Both the position numbers and the translations under genes were made by a program. A stretch of 8,764 nucleotides of DNA from positions 1-8,764 of the forward strand of contig JAKBCX010000038.1 of assembly GCA_021807465.1 (NCBI GenBank), in the 5' to 3' direction. Under the pieces are notes generated by a model. It ran no database searches. It saw only the letters and a program-made list of their open reading frames with translations, and was not told the origin of the DNA. Positions 5,770 through 8,764 of the stretch are shown piece after piece. This stretch comes from Pseudomonadota bacterium. Lineage in GTDB: Bacteria > Pseudomonadota > Alphaproteobacteria > Acetobacterales > Acetobacteraceae. How positions within the stretch are numbered: position 1 is the first letter of the stretch; every line of letters starts with the position of its first letter.

Positions 5770-5774
5770 GAGGG
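5770..5774 (+). promoter_or_regulatory. rpoB: Ribosome binding site of rpoB
   Basis: GAGGG lies 7 nt before the ATG at 5782. A nearby ATG at 5777-5779 is out of frame with rpoB, which supports the start at 5782. Confidence 0.65.
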
Positions 5775-5781
5775 TGATGCG

Positions 5782-8764
5782 ATGAACGCGATCAATGGTG
5801 GTTTGGGTAAAGGGTCTTTCACCAGCCGGAAGCGCATTCGTAAAAGCTTTGGCCGTATCCCCGAAGTGGCGCCGATGCCGAATCTTATCGACGTGCAGCG
5901 CGCCAGCTATGATTCCTTCCTGCAGATGCATGTGAAGCCGGACTCCCGCAGCCATTCCGGCTTGCAGGAAGTTTTCAAGTCGGTCTTTCCCATCGACGAT
6001 TTCGCTGGCCGCGGCCGGCTTGAGTTTGTCTATTACGAGCTGGAAGAGCCGAAATACGATGTTGAGGAGTGCATTCAGCGCGGCATGACCTATGCGGCGC
6101 CGCTGAAGGTGATTCTGCGCCTGATTGTGTGGGATTTGGACGAGGATACCGGCGCCCGCTCGATCCGCGATATTAAAGAGCAGCCCGTTTACATGGGCGA
6201 CATGCCGCTGATGACTGATAATGGCACCTTCGTGGTGAACGGCACGGAGCGCGTGATTGTCAGCCAGATGCACCGCAGCCCGGGTGTGTTCTTCGACCAT
6301 GATCGCGGCAAGACGCATTCTTCTGGCAAATACCTCTTTACCGCGCGCGTGATTCCGTATCGCGGCTCCTGGCTCGATTTCGAGTTCGACGCCAAGGATC
6401 TTGTGTATGTGCGCATCGACCGCAAGCGTAAGCTGCCGGTGACCACGCTACTCTATGCGTTGCCCAGCTTGGTGACGGAGCAACTGATTGAGGCGCGCGC
6501 CGCCAAGGGCGAGCAGCTTGAGATCGGTGAGATAAAGGGCATGGATGCCGAGGAAATCCTTGGCGTTTTCTATGGCAAGGTGGTTTACAGCGCGAATAAG
6601 GGCCAGTGGGCGCGCCCGTTTGATGCGGAGGCCTTCCGTAACCAGAAGCTCATTGATGACTTGGTGGATGCCGATACTGGCGAGGTTGTGGCCAAGAGCG
6701 AAGAGAAGCTGACCGCCCGCGTGGTGCGCAAGATTGCGGAAAAAACCAAGCGCGTGCTGGTGACACGTAGCGATCTGATTGGCCGCTTCATCGCCGAGGA
6801 TATGTACGACCCCGAGACCGGCGAGATTTTTGCCGAGGCGGGCGAAGAGCTGGTTGAAGCCAAGCTGGCGCTGCTGGAGAGCAAGGGGTTGGACGAGCTG
6901 CCGACGCTTGCCATCGACCAGGCCAATGGTCCGTGGATTCGCAACACGCTGGCGGCGGATAAAAACTCCAACCGCGAGGATGCGCTGATCGACATTTATC
7001 GCGTGATGCGCCCTGGCGAGCCGCCGACGAGCGAGACGGCGGAGGCGCTGTTCAAGGGGCTGTTCTTCGACGCGGAGCGTTATGATCTGTCCGCTGTGGG
7101 CCGCGTGAAGATGAATATGCGCCTAGGGCTGGACACGGACGATTCCGTGCGCGTGCTGCGCAAGGAAGACGTTCTCCGCACCATCAAGATTATGTGCGAG
7201 TTGAAGGATGGGCGCGGCGCGATCGACGACATCGACAATCTCGGCAATCGCCGCGTGCGCTCGGTGGGCGAGCTGATGGAGAACCAGTACCGCGTGGGCT
7301 TGCTGCGCATGGAGCGCGCGATTCGCGAGCGCATGGGCTCGGTGGATATTGATAGCGTGATGCCGCACGACCTTATCAACGCTAAGCCGGCTGCCGCCGC
7401 GGTGCGTGAGTTCTTTGGTTCTTCGCAGCTCTCGCAGTTCATGGACCAGACCAATCCGCTCTCTGAAGTGACGCATAAGCGCCGCCTTTCGGCGCTCGGG
7501 CCGGGCGGTTTGACGCGTGAGCGCGCAGGCTTTGAGGTGCGCGACGTGCATCCGACACATTATGGCCGTATCTGCCCGATTGAGACGCCGGAAGGGCCGA
7601 ACATTGGCCTGATCAACTCGCTGGCCACCTACGCCAAGGTGAACAAATACGGTTTCATCGAGACGCCGTATCAGATTGTGAAAGATGGCGTGGTGCAGCC
7701 GGAGTATAAGTATCTCTCCGCCATGGAGGAGGAGCGCCTGACGGTGGCGCAGGCCGACGCGCATAAGGAAGCGGACGGCAAGCTGCTGGATGATCTCGTT
7801 TCCGTGCGCCGCAATGGCGACTTCCTTATGGTGAAGCCTGAGGAAGTGACGGCCATTGACGTTTCACCGAAGCAGCTTGTTTCGGTGGCGGCGGCTTTGA
7901 TTCCATTCCTTGAGAATGACGACGCCAACCGCGCGCTGATGGGTTCGAACATGCAGCGCCAGGCTGTGCCGCTGATCCAGTCCGACGCGCCGGTGGTGGG
8001 CACGGGCATGGAAGCCGCTGTGGCGCGCGATTCTGGTGCGACCATCGTGGCGAAGCGCGCGGGCATTATCGACCAGATCGATGGTGCGCGTATCGTGGTG
8101 CGGGCGACGGCAGAAGATGGCACGACCATGGGCGTCGATATTTACCGCTTGCGTAAATATATGCGTTCCAACCAGAGTACCTGCATCAACCAGCGCCCGC
8201 TGGTGAAGGTAGGGGACCGGGTGGCGGAAGGTGATATTATCGCCGATGGTCCGTCCACCGAACTGGGCGAGCTGGCGCTGGGCCGCAACGCGCTGTGCGC
8301 GTTCATGCCCTGGAACGGTTATAATTTTGAGGACTCGATTCTGATCTCCGAGCGCATCGCGCGTGATGATGTGTTCACCTCCATCCATATCGAGGAATTC
8401 GAGGTGATGGCGCGTGACACAAAGCTCGGCCAGGAAGAGATCACACGCGATATTCCGAACGTCGGTGAGGAAGCGCTACGGAATCTCGATGAGGCGGGCA
8501 TTGTTTATATCGGTGCCGAGGTGAATCCGGGCGATATTCTGGTGGGCAAGGTCACGCCGAAGGGCGAGAGTCCGATGACGCCGGAAGAGAAGCTGCTGCG
8601 CGCCATTTTTGGTGAAAAGGCCTCTGACGTGCGTGACACCTCGCTGAAGCTGCCGCCCGGCGTTGCCGGCACGGTGGTGGATGTGCGCGTGTTCAACCGC
8701 CGCGGTGTGGACAAGGATGAGCGCGCGCTGGCGATTGAGCGCGCCGAGATCGAGCGCTTGGCCA
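5782..8764 (+). CDS. rpoB: DNA-directed RNA polymerase subunit beta (partial, 3' end outside window)
   Basis: RpoB is the beta subunit of core RNA polymerase, forming half of the active-site cleft and the rifampicin pocket. The frame is open for 994 codons to the window edge, roughly 70% of a typical beta subunit (about 1340-1390 residues). It starts [20 protein letters not shown]. Recognisable segments include [19 protein letters not shown] (153-171), [16 protein letters not shown] (409-424), the rifampicin region [20 protein letters not shown] (547-566) and the block after it ([20 protein letters not shown]), and later [15 protein letters not shown]. By E. coli numbering the main resistance positions are wild type (Q513, D516, H526, S531, L533), so a rifampicin-sensitive pocket is expected. 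E. coli position 518 is Thr here instead of Asn. Numbering runs 39 residues ahead of E. coli at this point. No frameshift is seen. rpoC is expected to follow outside the window. Confidence 0.98.
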   Translation, partial: MNAINGGLGKGSFTSRKRIRKSFGRIPEVAPMPNLIDVQRASYDSFLQMHVKPDSRSHSGLQEVFKSVFPIDDFAGRGRLEFVYYELEEPKYDVEECIQRGMTYAAPLKVILRLIVWDLDEDTGARSIRDIKEQPVYMGDMPLMTDNGTFVVNGTERVIVSQMHRSPGVFFDHDRGKTHSSGKYLFTARVIPYRGSWLDFEFDAKDLVYVRIDRKRKLPVTTLLYALPSLVTEQLIEARAAKGEQLEIGEIKGMDAEEILGVFYGKVVYSANKGQWARPFDAEAFRNQKLIDDLVDADTGEVVAKSEEKLTARVVRKIAEKTKRVLVTRSDLIGRFIAEDMYDPETGEIFAEAGEELVEAKLALLESKGLDELPTLAIDQANGPWIRNTLAADKNSNREDALIDIYRVMRPGEPPTSETAEALFKGLFFDAERYDLSAVGRVKMNMRLGLDTDDSVRVLRKEDVLRTIKIMCELKDGRGAIDDIDNLGNRRVRSVGELMENQYRVGLLRMERAIRERMGSVDIDSVMPHDLINAKPAAAAVREFFGSSQLSQFMDQTNPLSEVTHKRRLSALGPGGLTRERAGFEVRDVHPTHYGRICPIETPEGPNIGLINSLATYAKVNKYGFIETPYQIVKDGVVQPEYKYLSAMEEERLTVAQADAHKEADGKLLDDLVSVRRNGDFLMVKPEEVTAIDVSPKQLVSVAAALIPFLENDDANRALMGSNMQRQAVPLIQSDAPVVGTGMEAAVARDSGATIVAKRAGIIDQIDGARIVVRATAEDGTTMGVDIYRLRKYMRSNQSTCINQRPLVKVGDRVAEGDIIADGPSTELGELALGRNALCAFMPWNGYNFEDSILISERIARDDVFTSIHIEEFEVMARDTKLGQEEITRDIPNVGEEALRNLDEAGIVYIGAEVNPGDILVGKVTPKGESPMTPEEKLLRAIFGEKASDVRDTSLKLPPGVAGTVVDVRVFNRRGVDKDERALAIERAEIERLA

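Noticed and set aside
1..8764. Search for a mobile element, CRISPR array, toxin-antitoxin pair or new system
   Set aside because: No transposase, integrase, direct-repeat array or unknown conserved gene was found; every substantial coding stretch belongs to a known core family.

Overview
The window is a GC-rich (roughly 60%) bacterial chromosome segment, most probably from an alphaproteobacterium. Its RpoB, L10 and double cold-shock-domain protein read like alphaproteobacterial ones; Acetobacteraceae or a relative is my best guess, unproven without a database search. It is mostly conserved core-genome DNA. I see no mobile element, CRISPR array, tRNA, rRNA, or convincing new defence or metabolic system.

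Layout. Positions 1-1482 (minus) hold a DEAD-box RNA helicase whose 3' end runs off the left edge. A 271-bp divergent intergenic region (1483-1753) separates it from a plus-strand protein with two cold shock domains (1754-2392, GTG start). That gene converges on a nicotinamidase, pncA (2438-3079, minus), with a strong hairpin terminator between them. From 3260 to the right edge runs the classic ribosomal protein/RNA polymerase cluster on the plus strand: rplK, rplA, L10 leader RNA, rplJ, rplL, then rpoB, cut by the right edge after 994 codons.

How it works together. The right half supplies the L11/L1/L10/L12 stalk proteins of the large ribosomal subunit and the RNA polymerase beta subunit. 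Its intergenic gaps hold structured RNA: an L10-leader-like region before rplJ (probable autoregulation by the L10-L12 complex), an 11-bp hairpin between rplJ and rplL, and a long hairpin with a UACG loop between rplL and rpoB, where enterobacteria have an attenuator and processing site. The left half pairs two RNA-remodelling genes (helicase and cold-shock protein) head to head, which suggests a shared role in RNA structure handling. pncA belongs to NAD salvage and looks unrelated to both.

Points of interest: rplK is preceded by divergent pncA rather than by secE-nusG; pncA lacks a Shine-Dalgarno sequence and has a -10-like hexamer placed as for a leaderless mRNA; and the true rplJ start is very probably a GTG at 4647, not the ATG at 4620.
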